Below, in pieces: positions 1-8,195 of a stretch of DNA of 64,000 bases (position 1 is the first letter of the stretch; every line of letters starts with the position of its first letter). Below the pieces are notes generated by a model. It searched no databases, was not told the origin of the DNA, and worked only from the letters and a program-made list of their open reading frames with translations. This DNA is from Stutzerimonas nitrititolerans (lineage in GTDB: Bacteria; Pseudomonadota; Gammaproteobacteria; Pseudomonadales; Pseudomonadaceae), in the NCBI RefSeq assembly GCF_003696285.1, contig NZ_RFFL01000005.1, forward strand, positions 240,750-304,749, read 5' to 3'. A program made the translations under genes and the position numbers.

Positions 1-2
1 AA

Positions 3-65
3 CCCGATGACTTGACGCCGCGTCAGGCTCTGGAACTGCTATACAGCCTGAAAACGCAGGTCTGA
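3..65 (+). CDS. mutS: MutS C-terminus (partial)
   Basis: Only the last 20 codons and the TGA stop are inside the window; the gene begins to the left. The residues [16 protein letters not shown] resemble the conserved C-terminal tail of pseudomonad MutS, the DNA mismatch-recognition ATPase, where this tail follows the helix-turn-helix dimer region and helps tetramer formation. In Pseudomonas, mutS is commonly followed by fdxA, as here, which supports the assignment. No catalytic motif is visible in this short piece, so the call rests on the tail and the neighbour. Confidence 0.75.
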   Translation, partial: PDDLTPRQALELLYSLKTQV

Positions 66-69
66 TCGC

Positions 70-337
70 TAGGGTCTGTTGCCGTTTCAGCGCAATCCGC
101 GTTGCTGCGACAAAAGGCGCCAGGCAAGGCGCGGGACGCAGGCAATGGTGGTTCCCTTGCCAAGTCCCGCAACGCCGCATGGCGACATTTGCCGCGCAAC
201 CCTTCGGGCCGGGCCTGTTTTTGCGCGATGCGGCGTTCCTCGTCGCTTATTTGGAACGACCAAACTTCGCTCCTCGTGCCTTGCCTCGCGCAAAAACAGG
301 CTCCGGCGCGGACGCGATGAAACGGCAACAGACCCTA
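70..337. repeat. MITE-like element with 19-bp perfect terminal inverted repeats
   Basis: The left end (70-88) and right end (319-337) are perfect inverted copies of TAGGGTCTGTTGCCGTTTC. The interior has no convincing gene. It also carries subterminal segments that look related in opposite orientation (for example CAGGCAAGGC near 122 and GTGCCTTGCCTC near 278). The element fills most of the mutS-fdxA gap and leaves about 120 bp for the fdxA promoter. The structure suits a non-autonomous miniature transposable element or a large REP-type repeat. No transposase and no clear target-site duplication were seen. Confidence 0.65.
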
Positions 338-460
338 ATAAAAGCTGCTAGAATCGCGCGCATTTTTGGACATGAGCGGCATTTGCCTGGTGCCGCCCAA
401 GCCTGCCGAACCGGGGGCGTCACTGCCACGCCACCCGAAACGCCTGAGGAGATAATAGAA

Positions 461-784
461 ATGACCTTCGTCGTCACCGACAACTGCATCAAGTGCAAAT
501 ACACCGATTGCGTAGAAGTCTGTCCGGTGGACTGTTTCTACGAAGGCCCGAACTTCCTGGTCATCCACCCGGACGAGTGCATCGACTGCGCGCTGTGCGA
601 GCCGGAATGCCCCGCCCAAGCGATCTTCTCCGAAGACGAGGTACCGGAAGACCAGCAGGAATACATCGAGCTGAACGCCGATCTGGCCGAAGTCTGGCCG
701 AACATTACCGAGAAGAAGGACTCGCTGCCGGACGCCGAAGAGTGGGACGGCGTGAAGGATAAACTGCAGTACCTCGAGCGTTGA
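461..784 (+). CDS. fdxA: 7Fe/8Fe ferredoxin FdxA
   Basis: A 107-residue ferredoxin and soluble cytoplasmic electron carrier. The N-terminal half has the cysteine pattern [17 protein letters not shown], which ligates the [3Fe-4S]/[4Fe-4S] pair, followed by [12 protein letters not shown]. The acidic C-terminal extension ([14 protein letters not shown]) is typical of the Azotobacter FdI / Pseudomonas FdxA family, and the length matches. The frame is open further upstream, but the ATG at 461 is preceded by CTGAGGAG and begins exactly at the family start [11 protein letters not shown] strong hairpin terminator follows the stop, so it is probably monocistronic. In P. aeruginosa and P. putida this gene lies between mutS and rpoS; here rpoS is not next to it. 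Confidence 0.95.
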   Translation: MTFVVTDNCIKCKYTDCVEVCPVDCFYEGPNFLVIHPDECIDCALCEPECPAQAIFSEDEVPEDQQEYIELNADLAEVWPNITEKKDSLPDAEEWDGVKDKLQYLER

Positions 785-807
785 TTTAGCGCGCCACGCC
801 GCTGAAC

Positions 808-843
808 GAAAAATGCCCGTCTCTTGGAGACGGGCATTTTTGT
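808..843. terminator. Bidirectional intrinsic terminator between fdxA and csbD-like gene
   Basis: AAAAATGCCCGTCTC, a TTGG loop, then the exact complement, giving an A-tract on one side and a T-tract on the other. It can therefore terminate fdxA on the plus strand and the convergent CsbD-family gene on the minus strand. Confidence 0.9.
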
Positions 844-856
844 TTCCGCAGACCGA

Positions 857-1048
857 TCAGGCTCTGTCGACGCCCTTTTTCACAGCGTCTTTCACGTTGC
901 CCTTGACCTGCTGGGCTTCGCCCTTCAGTTCCTGGCTCTGGCCTTCGCCTTTCAGGCGCGGGTTATCGGTAGCCTCGCCGATGCCCTGCTTGACCTTGCC
1001 GATACCTTCGTTGGCTTTGCCCTTCATCTTGTCTTCAGTGCTGCTCAT
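857..1048 (-). CDS. CsbD-family stress protein
   Basis: A 63-residue hydrophilic, lysine- and glycine-rich protein. It shows the CsbD repeat pattern: MKGKANEGIGKVKQGIGEATD near the start, then KGEGQSQELKGEAQQVKG and VKDAVKKG. CsbD-like proteins are general-stress-induced, mostly helical small proteins of unknown biochemical function. The start at 1048 (MSSTEDKMKG) is chosen because GAAGGAGAAG lies just upstream; the eight codons before it look non-coding. It is convergent with fdxA and shares its terminator. The family call is solid; the role beyond stress association is not known. Confidence 0.9.
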   Translation of the reverse strand: MSSTEDKMKGKANEGIGKVKQGIGEATDNPRLKGEGQSQELKGEAQQVKGNVKDAVKKGVDRA

Positions 1049-1135
1049 GGCGCTTCTCCTTCTATCTGTCAAAGGTCACAATGTTGTGACAGGGCTGAAC
1101 GGCTCCGGTTGCGCTTTTCCGAGGAACGGTACGCT

Positions 1136-2125
1136 TCAGCCCTGTCGAGTACGCAGCAGCCTGAACAGCGTCCGGCCGGCCAGGTGAACGAACACCGGCG
1201 CACCGACGATCAGATAGAAGTAGTAGGTCACGAAGCGCCAGATCAGGATGGCCGCCGCGGTGGTGGATTTGCCCACCAGCGGCGTCAGCAAGGCCGCAGA
1301 CGCCAGATCGGCACTGCCAGCACCACCCGGAAGCAGGCTGAACTGGCCGGCAGTCAGCGCCAGCAACTGGACGATGAAGGTCCAGGCCCAGGCAAGCTCG
1401 CTGCCGAGCCCGCGCAAGGTCAGATAGAGCACGCTGTAGCGCAGCAGCCAGTGCAGCGTGGTGAGGGCGAACACCCCCAGCAGCACGCGGCGCGGCAAGC
1501 GAAAACAGTCGAGCAGTGCGTTCCGGAAGCGGATCATCTTGCGCGCCCAACGGCGCTTGCGCCGCTGCTTCACCCCGAGACGCCCGACCAGCCAGCCATT
1601 GAGCAGAAACACCTGGCGATGGAAACGCCCGAGCAATGCCAGCACCACCACCACACCGATCAGTAGTGCCGTGGTGATGCCCAGCAGGCTGGCGATATAG
1701 GCATTCATCGCATGCGTCAGCGCGAAGATGAGCACGCCGACCAATGCGCAGATGAAGAACAACAGGTCGCTCAATTGCTCCACCGCATAGGTGGCGGTGC
1801 CCTTCGAAGGCGGCACGCCATGGCGCATCAACAATGCCATCAGCGTCAACGGCCCGCCAGCCCCACCCGGCGTGGCGCAGATGGCGAACTCCGTCGCCAT
1901 GACGATGCCTATCGCACGCCTCTGGGCCAGCGTCCGGCGGCCGACCAACAGGCGCAGACGCTGCGCGTTGAGGTACCAGCCCAGCACGATCATGCCGAGC
2001 ATCAGCGCCAGTAGATCGAGCGGAAAGCTGCGCAAACGGCCGAACAGTCCACTGCCGCCCAGCAACAGCGGAATCAGCACGGCCCCGGTCAAGGCTGCCG
2101 CCAGGATCCACCAATGACGGCTCAT
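1136..2125 (-). CDS. Lysylphosphatidylglycerol synthase-like integral membrane protein (YbhN/UPF0104 type)
   Basis: A 329-residue polytopic inner-membrane protein with about eight hydrophobic segments. It carries the signatures of the LPG-synthase transmembrane region (PF03706): FAICATPGGAGGPLTL near residue 85 and GQFSLLPGGAGSADL near residue 270, both with the paired-glycine loop typical of the family. It has only the membrane (flippase-like) half and lacks the aminoacyltransferase domain, so it is not expected to make lysyl-PG. Its start overlaps the stop of the DUF2334 gene by 4 bp, giving a translationally coupled GT4-DUF2334-LPG-like operon. Moving or tolerating a modified lipid or glycolipid is an inference from that context. 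Confidence 0.85.
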   Translation of the reverse strand: MSRHWWILAAALTGAVLIPLLLGGSGLFGRLRSFPLDLLALMLGMIVLGWYLNAQRLRLLVGRRTLAQRRAIGIVMATEFAICATPGGAGGPLTLMALLMRHGVPPSKGTATYAVEQLSDLLFFICALVGVLIFALTHAMNAYIASLLGITTALLIGVVVVLALLGRFHRQVFLLNGWLVGRLGVKQRRKRRWARKMIRFRNALLDCFRLPRRVLLGVFALTTLHWLLRYSVLYLTLRGLGSELAWAWTFIVQLLALTAGQFSLLPGGAGSADLASAALLTPLVGKSTTAAAILIWRFVTYYFYLIVGAPVFVHLAGRTLFRLLRTRQG

Positions 2126-2886
2126 GCCACTGCGCCCAGTCGCAACGCATTGCTCCCTAGCCAGTCGATCTTGGTCATCGGCGTACGCCCGTCAGCCAGC
2201 AGGCGGCCCAGGGTATCCAGCCAGTAGCGCCGTGAGTACTCGTAGCGCATGTCCACCGGATGAATACCCAGCCGCAGCACCGCTGCTTGCCTGTGGCGTG
2301 CGAGCAGCCGCTCGCTGACCTGCCGGGAAAGGCCCCGGCGCCAGGCGCTGCGAGCACTCCAGACCAGCGACGGCGCTTCGATGCCGGTGAAGTCCGGGAG
2401 CAGCCGCAGCTGCCTGACGTCACTCGTATAAACCAGCCCCGTCGCCGCCAACGCGCGTCGTGCGCCGGCGCCCAGCAGCCAGCCCGGCGCCACGAAACCA
2501 TGCACCGGCCAACCGAATTGCCGGAACATCGCCATGCCCTGCTCCAGACGCCGGGCGGCATCGGTTTCGCTCAGGGCATAGAACTCCCCTTCATGGGTCA
2601 GCACGCGACGCATGAACCACTCATGCGGCCCGCGCGGCATCGGCGCCTCGTCCAGATGGTGGAAACCATGCAGCACCAGCTCGTCGCCCCGCGCCAGGCG
2701 CTGCTCGAGCATGCGGCAGAACTGCGGGTGCTCGTCGAGCCGGTTGCGGCGGTGGAAATCCGGCACCACCAGCCAGGTCATGGGAACAGCCCCCAGCGCA
2801 TCGACGGCCGCGACGAAGGATCGGTAATCCGCCCAGGTTTCCGGCGCCACATCATGCAGCACCAGCATCAGCGACCGGTCAGCCAT
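2122..2886 (-). CDS. DUF2334-type polysaccharide deacetylase-like protein
   Basis: A 254-residue cytoplasmic-looking protein with no signal peptide. The N-terminus LMLVLHDVAP, then MTWLVVPDFH, DELVLHGFHH and VHGFVAPGWLLG follow the order of motifs in DUF2334 members of the carbohydrate esterase 4 / polysaccharide deacetylase (TIM-barrel) superfamily. The Asp-Val and His-Gly-Phe-His pairs are candidate metal and catalytic residues. It overlaps the upstream glycosyltransferase by 8 bp and the downstream membrane protein by 4 bp, so the three are almost certainly made together. Deacetylation of a glycolipid or sugar precursor is inferred; the substrate is unknown. Confidence 0.85.
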   Translation of the reverse strand: MADRSLMLVLHDVAPETWADYRSFVAAVDALGAVPMTWLVVPDFHRRNRLDEHPQFCRMLEQRLARGDELVLHGFHHLDEAPMPRGPHEWFMRRVLTHEGEFYALSETDAARRLEQGMAMFRQFGWPVHGFVAPGWLLGAGARRALAATGLVYTSDVRQLRLLPDFTGIEAPSLVWSARSAWRRGLSRQVSERLLARHRQAAVLRLGIHPVDMRYEYSRRYWLDTLGRLLADGRTPMTKIDWLGSNALRLGAVA

Positions 2887-3994
2887 GCACGGCGACCGGC
2901 AGGTTGGCGGTACCCAGCACGGCGTGATAGTGCGTCAGCAGGCCGGCCACCACCGCATCCCAAGCATGATGCGCCTCGACGTGCTGGCGCGCCTGCCGGC
3001 CGAGCAAACGGTGATCGCAATCGAACAGCTCCCGCACCGCCTGAGCCATGGCGGCGGCATCCAACGGCCGGCACAGGCGTCCGCTGTGAAAGGGCACCAG
3101 CTCGGGCAGCGCACCGGCCCGCGCCGCCACCACCGGAATCCCGCTGGCCATGGCTTCCAGCACCACCAGCCCGAAGGTCTCCTGGTTGCCGGCGTGCAGC
3201 AACACATCGCAGCTGGCCATCAGCCGTGCGACCTCGATGGCGGGACAGAAGCGGTTGACGACCGTCACGTTCGAGGGCACCTGTCGGGGCATGCCCGAAC
3301 CGACCAGCAGCAGGTGATAGTCCGCGCCCAGCTGGCGAGCGGTCTCCAGCAGAACGCCCAGATTCTTCTCCCGCGAACCGCGTCCGGCGAAGATCAGCAG
3401 CCGCGTATCGTCCGCCAGGCCGAGCTCTTCCCTCAGACCCGGATCACGACGGCTGGGCTGGAAGGTCTCCAGATCGACTCCCAGCGGCTGGACATAGACG
3501 TTGCGCACGCCCAGCGCGATCAACTTGCTGGCCATCGCCTGGCTGGGCGCCAGCACACGGTCGAAACTGCCGTAGAGCCGCGCGACATAGCCATTCAGGT
3601 TGGCACCCAGCCAGTGTCCGAGACGGTTGCCGACCAGCAGCGGCAGGTCCGAGTGGTAGAAGCCGATCACCGGAACGTCCAGCCGCCGCCCCGCGTCCAG
3701 CGCGGCCCAGGCAGTCATGTAGGGGTCGCCGACCTCGATCAGGTCTGGACGCAACGAGCGCAGCAGATTGCGCCAGGGCGCACGGCGTACCGGAAAGCGA
3801 TAACCCTTGCCGAAGGGCAGCACTGGCGCCGGGACTTCATAAACGCCGGCGTTGTGACTGTAATCGCGACCCGGGACCAGAATGCTGTGGCGCACCCCCG
3901 AATAGAGTTGCAGGCGACGATGTTTGGCTTCGAGATAGGTACGCACGCCACCACTGGCGGGTGCGTAGAACATGGTCATGTCGGCGATGTGCAA
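2879..3994 (-). CDS. GT4-family (GT-B) glycosyltransferase
   Basis: About 371 residues with the GT-B fold of glycosyltransferase family 4. The N-terminal acceptor domain opens HIADMTMFYAPASGGVRTYL, with a glycine loop. The C-terminal donor domain has LLIFAGRGSREKNLGVLLE and the E-x7-E motif (ETFGLVVLEAMASGIPVVA) that binds nucleotide sugar. The frame is open to 4147, but a TTG at 3994 is preceded by GGAG at ideal spacing, and homologues begin at the HIADxTMFYAP block, so I prefer that start. An ATG inside the block (3979) is an alternative. It is first in a coupled operon with the DUF2334 and LPG-synthase-like genes. The sugar donor and lipid acceptor cannot be told from sequence. Confidence 0.85.
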   Translation of the reverse strand: MHIADMTMFYAPASGGVRTYLEAKHRRLQLYSGVRHSILVPGRDYSHNAGVYEVPAPVLPFGKGYRFPVRRAPWRNLLRSLRPDLIEVGDPYMTAWAALDAGRRLDVPVIGFYHSDLPLLVGNRLGHWLGANLNGYVARLYGSFDRVLAPSQAMASKLIALGVRNVYVQPLGVDLETFQPSRRDPGLREELGLADDTRLLIFAGRGSREKNLGVLLETARQLGADYHLLLVGSGMPRQVPSNVTVVNRFCPAIEVARLMASCDVLLHAGNQETFGLVVLEAMASGIPVVAARAGALPELVPFHSGRLCRPLDAAAMAQAVRELFDCDHRLLGRQARQHVEAHHAWDAVVAGLLTHYHAVLGTANLPVAVHG

Positions 3995-4165
3995 TGAAGC
4001 GTCTCCGTCGGTTTCGATGCAGAGCCTCTCGCTGGCAGGCAACCGATCCGCATCGACTCGACGACGCGCAATCACTGCTGCCTGGAAAGATTCTGCAATG
4101 AAATCAATGGACCTTTTGCCGTAGGCTCTGTTCCCGCTTCGTCGCACGCTTCGTTGCTGCGCGGA

Positions 4166-5050
4166 TCACTTCGCTTCGTCCGCGATCTCCTTGTCGCCAG
4201 GCTCCTTGCCCTCGACCGAAGCATGTTCGATCACCGCATTGAGCTCCGCACCGAGCAGCAGCACCGCGGACGATATGTAGAAGTACAGCAGCAACACGAT
4301 GATGGCGCCGATCCCGCCGTAGGTAGCGTCGTAATTGGCGAAATTCTGTACATACAGGCCGAAACCCACCGACGCGGCGATCCACACGACCACCGCCAGC
4401 ACCGAACCGGGCGTGATGAAGCGAAACTCCTGCTCCACATCCGGCGTGACGTAATAGAGCAGCGCGACCATCAGCATCATCAGAAAGATCGCCGCCGGCC
4501 AGCGCAGCCAGGACCAGAGCACCACCACGATTTCCTGCAGCCCGACCTGGGCGGCCAGCCACTCCATGATCTGCGGCCCCAGCACCATCAGCCCGGCGAC
4601 TGTCAGCAGCGTGACGGCAATGCCGACCGTATAGAGCAGCGACAACAGCATCAGTTTCCACGCCGGCCTTCCTTCTTCGACGCCGTAGGCCCGGTTCATC
4701 GCGTTCATCAGCGCCCGCACGCCCACCGAGGCCGTCCACAGCGCCACCATGATGCCCACCGACATCAGCCCGCTCTTTTTCTGCTGCAACTGATCGATGA
4801 CCGGGTTGACCTGCTCCAGCGCCACGGGCGGCAGTACCAGGGTGGCCTGTTCGCGCAGCCAGGCGAAGAACTCGGGCAGTTGCAGGAAGCCCAGCAATGC
4901 CATCAGAAACAGCAGGAAGGGAAACAGCGAGAACAGCGCCCGGTACGCCAGCGCCGACGCATAGGTGGACATGTCGTCCTTGCTGAACTCCTTGAAAGTG
5001 CGCTTGAGCAACGTGATGCCGCCTATGCCCCGCGTATCCAGGATTGCCAT
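4166..5050 (-). CDS. YihY/BrkB-family inner-membrane protein
   Basis: A 294-residue membrane protein of the YihY/virulence-factor BrkB family (PF03631). The family opening is present: STYASALAYRALFSLFPFLLF, followed by about six transmembrane segments, the conserved SVGVRALMNAMNRAYGVEEGR loop, and YGGIGAIIVLLLYFYISS near the end. The charged C-terminal tail is cytoplasmic. The ATG at 5050 (MAILDTRG) is chosen because GAGGGGAGAGG precedes it directly; six further codons upstream are open. Function is not established; the old name RNase BN was an error. It is separate from, but co-oriented with, the GT4 operon that follows. Confidence 0.9.
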   Translation of the reverse strand: MAILDTRGIGGITLLKRTFKEFSKDDMSTYASALAYRALFSLFPFLLFLMALLGFLQLPEFFAWLREQATLVLPPVALEQVNPVIDQLQQKKSGLMSVGIMVALWTASVGVRALMNAMNRAYGVEEGRPAWKLMLLSLLYTVGIAVTLLTVAGLMVLGPQIMEWLAAQVGLQEIVVVLWSWLRWPAAIFLMMLMVALLYYVTPDVEQEFRFITPGSVLAVVVWIAASVGFGLYVQNFANYDATYGGIGAIIVLLLYFYISSAVLLLGAELNAVIEHASVEGKEPGDKEIADEAK

Positions 5051-5410
5051 GCCTCTCCCCTCACCCAACCTTAATTAACGACCGAAAAATTACCTGCCAG
5101 TTTTCGACGGCCTCATGGAAATGGACGGTTGCGCCCGCCCAGAGTTCGCTTCATCCCGGAGCCTTGGCGACGGCGCAGCGGATCGACCATTGATCGCGCG
5201 CGCACCACCTGCACGCGGAACTTTCAGAGGCTTCAGCGCTCTGGATGCTGTCACGAAACTTCGCCGTCCGACGCCAACGGGCCGTACGGCGACCGAACAG
5301 GAGCGCTGCGCGGCGCCGCCGATTCGCAGCAGACCATCCCGTTCGTTCCGCGAACACCATATCAACGTACCAGGGATGGCTTACGCCGCTTTAGGGTAGC
5401 AGGAGCATTG
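5051..5410. other. Divergent intergenic region without a gene
   Basis: About 360 bp between the minus-strand YihY gene and the plus-strand flippase. A stretch near 5071-5090 containing TTAATTAA is locally AT-rich and may hold promoters for both sides. I see no RNA gene, repeat or convincing reading frame. The flippase reading frame is open back to 5129, but that part looks non-coding. Confidence 0.5.
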
Positions 5411-6685
5411 ATGAAGTCGGCCATTGCCACGGACGCCAGCGAGTCACGAATGAAAGCCGAGCTGTTCCGATACGCCCGCCTGATTCTCACCAAAGGCAGT
5501 GGCGCAGGCGCGACGCTGGGCCTGAACATCCTCCTGGCCCGTTTGCTGGTGCCGGACCTGGCGGGCACCCTGTTCTTCTGCATCGCGCTGGGCACCTTCG
5601 TGTCGCTGATATCGCGTCTCGGGCTGGACGTCGCCTGCCTGAAGAACATCTCGGCCCTGCGCGCCGAGCAACAGAGCAGCTACCTCAACAGGGCATTGAT
5701 CCTGGCGCTGATGGCGAACGTCCCCGCCGTGGCGATCGGCCTGCTGGTAGTGCTTTTTTCCGAAACCACTCAAGCCCATTTCCAGCACGCCGCCGTTCTC
5801 TTCGGCGTCGCAGCCGTGGGCCTGTCGCTGACCAATATCGCCAGCGAAACGCTCAAGGCCCGGCACAGGACCAGCGAAGGGCTGTTCTGGCAGACCGCCT
5901 GCCAACCGGCATTGACGTTGGTGCTGGTGTCGATCCTGGGCAACGAGCTGACCACCGTCGTCGGCTGCTTCGCCGTGAGCTACCTGCTGGCCACGCTCGG
6001 CTCGGTGGCACGAGCGAAGATGAGCCTGAATTCCACGCCGCAGAGCGGTGCGGTCGGCTGGAAAGAAATGCTGCTGCTGTGTACGCCGCTGATGTTGATC
6101 GCGGTGATGAACAGCATCATCGAACTGTCGGACACTCTGCTGCTGGGCATGCTGCGCTCTGCCGCGGAAGTCAGCATCTACTACATCTGCGCCAAGGTGG
6201 CTGCGCTTTCCACGACCCTGCTGTTCATCATCAACGGCACCATCGGCCCCGAAATCTCCCGGCGCTGGACCAGCGCCGATCGCGCCGGCACCTTTGCCAT
6301 CGTCGGCAGGTATTCACGAGTGATGCTGGGGCTGGCGGCGATCATCCTGCTGGCCATCGCGGTACTGCACGATTACATCCTCGCCGTGTTCGGCGAGCAG
6401 TACCGCGAGCAAGGCATGTTCCCGCTACTGGTGCTGGCGAGCGGTTACTTCTTCGTGCTGGCTGCCGGGCCGCTGGGCATCTTCATGACCATGACCGGCC
6501 ACCACCGGCAGTACCTGAACTACAACATCGCGGCCTGCGTGATCAACGTGGCGCTCAACCTGTTGCTGATTCCTCGCTACGGCGTCAACGGCGCCTGCTT
6601 CGCCACGGCCGTCGCGCTGTTTCTGAAAAATTTCCTGTTGTACATCCAGTTCAAGAAAATCAAAGGAGTGCAAAGCCATGACTGA
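5411..6685 (+). CDS. Polysaccharide flippase (Wzx/MOP superfamily)
   Basis: A 424-residue membrane protein with 12 or more hydrophobic segments, of the polysaccharide biosynthesis (Wzx-like) branch of the MOP exporters. Typical features are an N-terminal amphipathic KAELFRYARLILTKGSG ahead of the first helix, LARLLVPDLAG, and a C-terminal half ending in FKKIKG. The ATG at 5411 follows AGCAGGAGCATTG. It overlaps the next gene by 8 bp, so the pair is a two-gene unit. The pair lies on the opposite strand about 5.6 kb from the end of the main exopolysaccharide operon, which has its own Wzx at 22129-23496. Which lipid-linked sugar this second flippase moves is unknown. Confidence 0.85.
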   Translation: MKSAIATDASESRMKAELFRYARLILTKGSGAGATLGLNILLARLLVPDLAGTLFFCIALGTFVSLISRLGLDVACLKNISALRAEQQSSYLNRALILALMANVPAVAIGLLVVLFSETTQAHFQHAAVLFGVAAVGLSLTNIASETLKARHRTSEGLFWQTACQPALTLVLVSILGNELTTVVGCFAVSYLLATLGSVARAKMSLNSTPQSGAVGWKEMLLLCTPLMLIAVMNSIIELSDTLLLGMLRSAAEVSIYYICAKVAALSTTLLFIINGTIGPEISRRWTSADRAGTFAIVGRYSRVMLGLAAIILLAIAVLHDYILAVFGEQYREQGMFPLLVLASGYFFVLAAGPLGIFMTMTGHHRQYLNYNIAACVINVALNLLLIPRYGVNGACFATAVALFLKNFLLYIQFKKIKGVQSHD

Positions 6686-7913
6686 CCGGACCAGTGTCAT
6701 CGTCTACGGAGCCTACGACCGGCACAACTATGGCGATCTGCTCTTCGCGATCATCCTCAAGCGCTACCTGGAAGCCAACGAGCGCTTCAGGGTACAGGTC
6801 GCCGCAACCAAGAAATCCAACCTTTCCCGCTACGGCGCACTGCCGACCGTGCCGTTGAAGAAGGCGCTGGAGGCGACTCGCTCACAGCCCAAGACGCTGC
6901 TGATCGTCGCCGGCGGTGAGTGCCTGACCGCCCAGTGGGAGAGCATCATCGGCTACCTGGCTCCCCAGGCGCTCTACTACCCGATCAAGGCCAGCCCCTA
7001 CCTGCTCGGACAGAAGTTGTTCATCCGTCTCAGCCGCGCCCTGACCTCCATCCCCTCGGACCTGCCGCTGGTTCCGGGCGAGCGCGACTTCCCCGGTCTG
7101 CAGGTGATGTACAACAGCGTTGGCGGCAACGAGATCAGCCGGAAGAATCCACTGATCAACGCGGCGATCGCGCGCAACCTCAGGGATTGCAGCTATATCT
7201 CGGTGCGCGACATGGAAACCTCCGCCGAGCTCGACAGGCTCGGCATCAAGCACAACCTGGTACCGGACAGCGCCATCCTGATTTCCGACATGTACCCGCA
7301 GGGCAGCGTCGCCAGCGAGCCGGGGCACATCGTTTTCCATATCTCCGATCACCACGCCAAGCGCCGCATCGAGGCGATCGCCCAGCAGCTCACCGAACTC
7401 AGCATGACGACCGGCCTGAAGATCGCCCTGCTGACCATCGGCAAGGCGCCCGGCCACTCCGACGACGATCCGCTGGACAAACTGCAGAGCCTGCTCGGCG
7501 AGCGCGCCTACCGCGTCGACAGCGGGCACATCGAGGACATCATCCGCTGCATCGCCACCAGCAAGCTCTATTGCGGCACCAGCTTGCACGGCGCCATCAC
7601 GGCACTGGCCTATGCCGTACCGCAGATCGCCCTGCTGCCCAAGCGCGTAGTGAAATTGTCGAGCTTTCTCGAAACCTGGGTGCCGAAACAGTCATGCGGC
7701 TTCGCCGAGGTCGCCGAGATCAGCCTGACCGCGACAGCCCTGATCGCCTCGTTCGGCGATGCCCAGAAAGCCGAGCTGCAGACCGTGATCGAGGCGATGA
7801 AGAACCGCGTGCGCAACAACCTCGAGCACATGATCGCCCTCCATCAGCAAACCGCCTCGGGAGACGTTACCCAGGCGCAGAAGGCGAACGATGCGGTGCT
7901 GGCGGCGCAGTGA
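6678..7913 (+). CDS. Polysaccharide pyruvyl transferase family protein
   Basis: A 411-residue protein matching the polysaccharide pyruvyl transferase family (PF04230, CsaB/WcaK-like). The opening SVIVYGAYDRHNYGDLLFAII is the family nucleotide-binding-like start (GxxxxxNxGD). The C-terminal half has SGHIEDIIRCIATSKLYCGTSLHGAITALAY, the hallmark S-R/K-x-H-G-x-I segment. Members transfer pyruvate from phosphoenolpyruvate to sugar hydroxyls as a ketal, although some homologues act as glycosyltransferases. It is translationally coupled to the upstream flippase by an 8-bp overlap. Together they suggest pyruvylated surface polysaccharide. Confidence 0.85.
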   Translation: MTDRTSVIVYGAYDRHNYGDLLFAIILKRYLEANERFRVQVAATKKSNLSRYGALPTVPLKKALEATRSQPKTLLIVAGGECLTAQWESIIGYLAPQALYYPIKASPYLLGQKLFIRLSRALTSIPSDLPLVPGERDFPGLQVMYNSVGGNEISRKNPLINAAIARNLRDCSYISVRDMETSAELDRLGIKHNLVPDSAILISDMYPQGSVASEPGHIVFHISDHHAKRRIEAIAQQLTELSMTTGLKIALLTIGKAPGHSDDDPLDKLQSLLGERAYRVDSGHIEDIIRCIATSKLYCGTSLHGAITALAYAVPQIALLPKRVVKLSSFLETWVPKQSCGFAEVAEISLTATALIASFGDAQKAELQTVIEAMKNRVRNNLEHMIALHQQTASGDVTQAQKANDAVLAAQ

Positions 7914-8013
7914 GGGTTGGCGCAACCTGAGCGGGCACCTGTGATGCCGTGTGAAGTGAATGCTGTTGGCCGCTGGTCTGCTGGGACCGGCATTTCGGGG
8001 TCACTGCCCCAAA

Positions 8014-8044
8014 TGAAAAAGGGCTAGCCTTCGCTAACCCTTTG
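8014..8044 (-). terminator. Intrinsic terminator of tRNA-Thr
   Basis: Read on the minus strand, AAAGGGTTAGC, an AAG-type loop, GCTAGCCCTTT and a short T-run directly downstream of the tRNA 3' end. Confidence 0.8.
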
Positions 8045-8051
8045 ATTTCAT

Positions 8052-8127
8052 TGGTGCCGGTGAGAGGAGTCGAACCCCCGACCTTCGCATTACGAATGCG
8101 CTGCTCTACCTACTGAGCTACACCGGC
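8052..8127 (-). tRNA. tRNA-Thr (anticodon CGT)
   Basis: A 76-nt cloverleaf on the minus strand. The acceptor stem is GCCGGTG/CACCGGC, the D-arm is GCTCAGTAGGTAGAGC, and the anticodon arm GCGCATTCGTAATGCG gives CGT. The T-loop is TTCGACT, and CCA is encoded at 8054-8052. The anticodon arm is identical to that of the E. coli tRNA-Thr(CGT). It is followed by a hairpin terminator. The 3' end is a possible integrase target, but no integrase or flanking direct repeat was seen. Confidence 0.97.
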
Positions 8128-8195
8128 GCCAGCGAGGCATTATCGAGCGTTGTCAGGCCGGACTCAAGCCCGGCCGACTCGTCCCGTTCCTTGCC

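Noticed and set aside
8052..8127. tRNA-Thr as an attachment site for an integrated island covering the polysaccharide locus
   Set aside because: No integrase, no second copy of the tRNA 3' end and no composition shift at 8 kb were seen.
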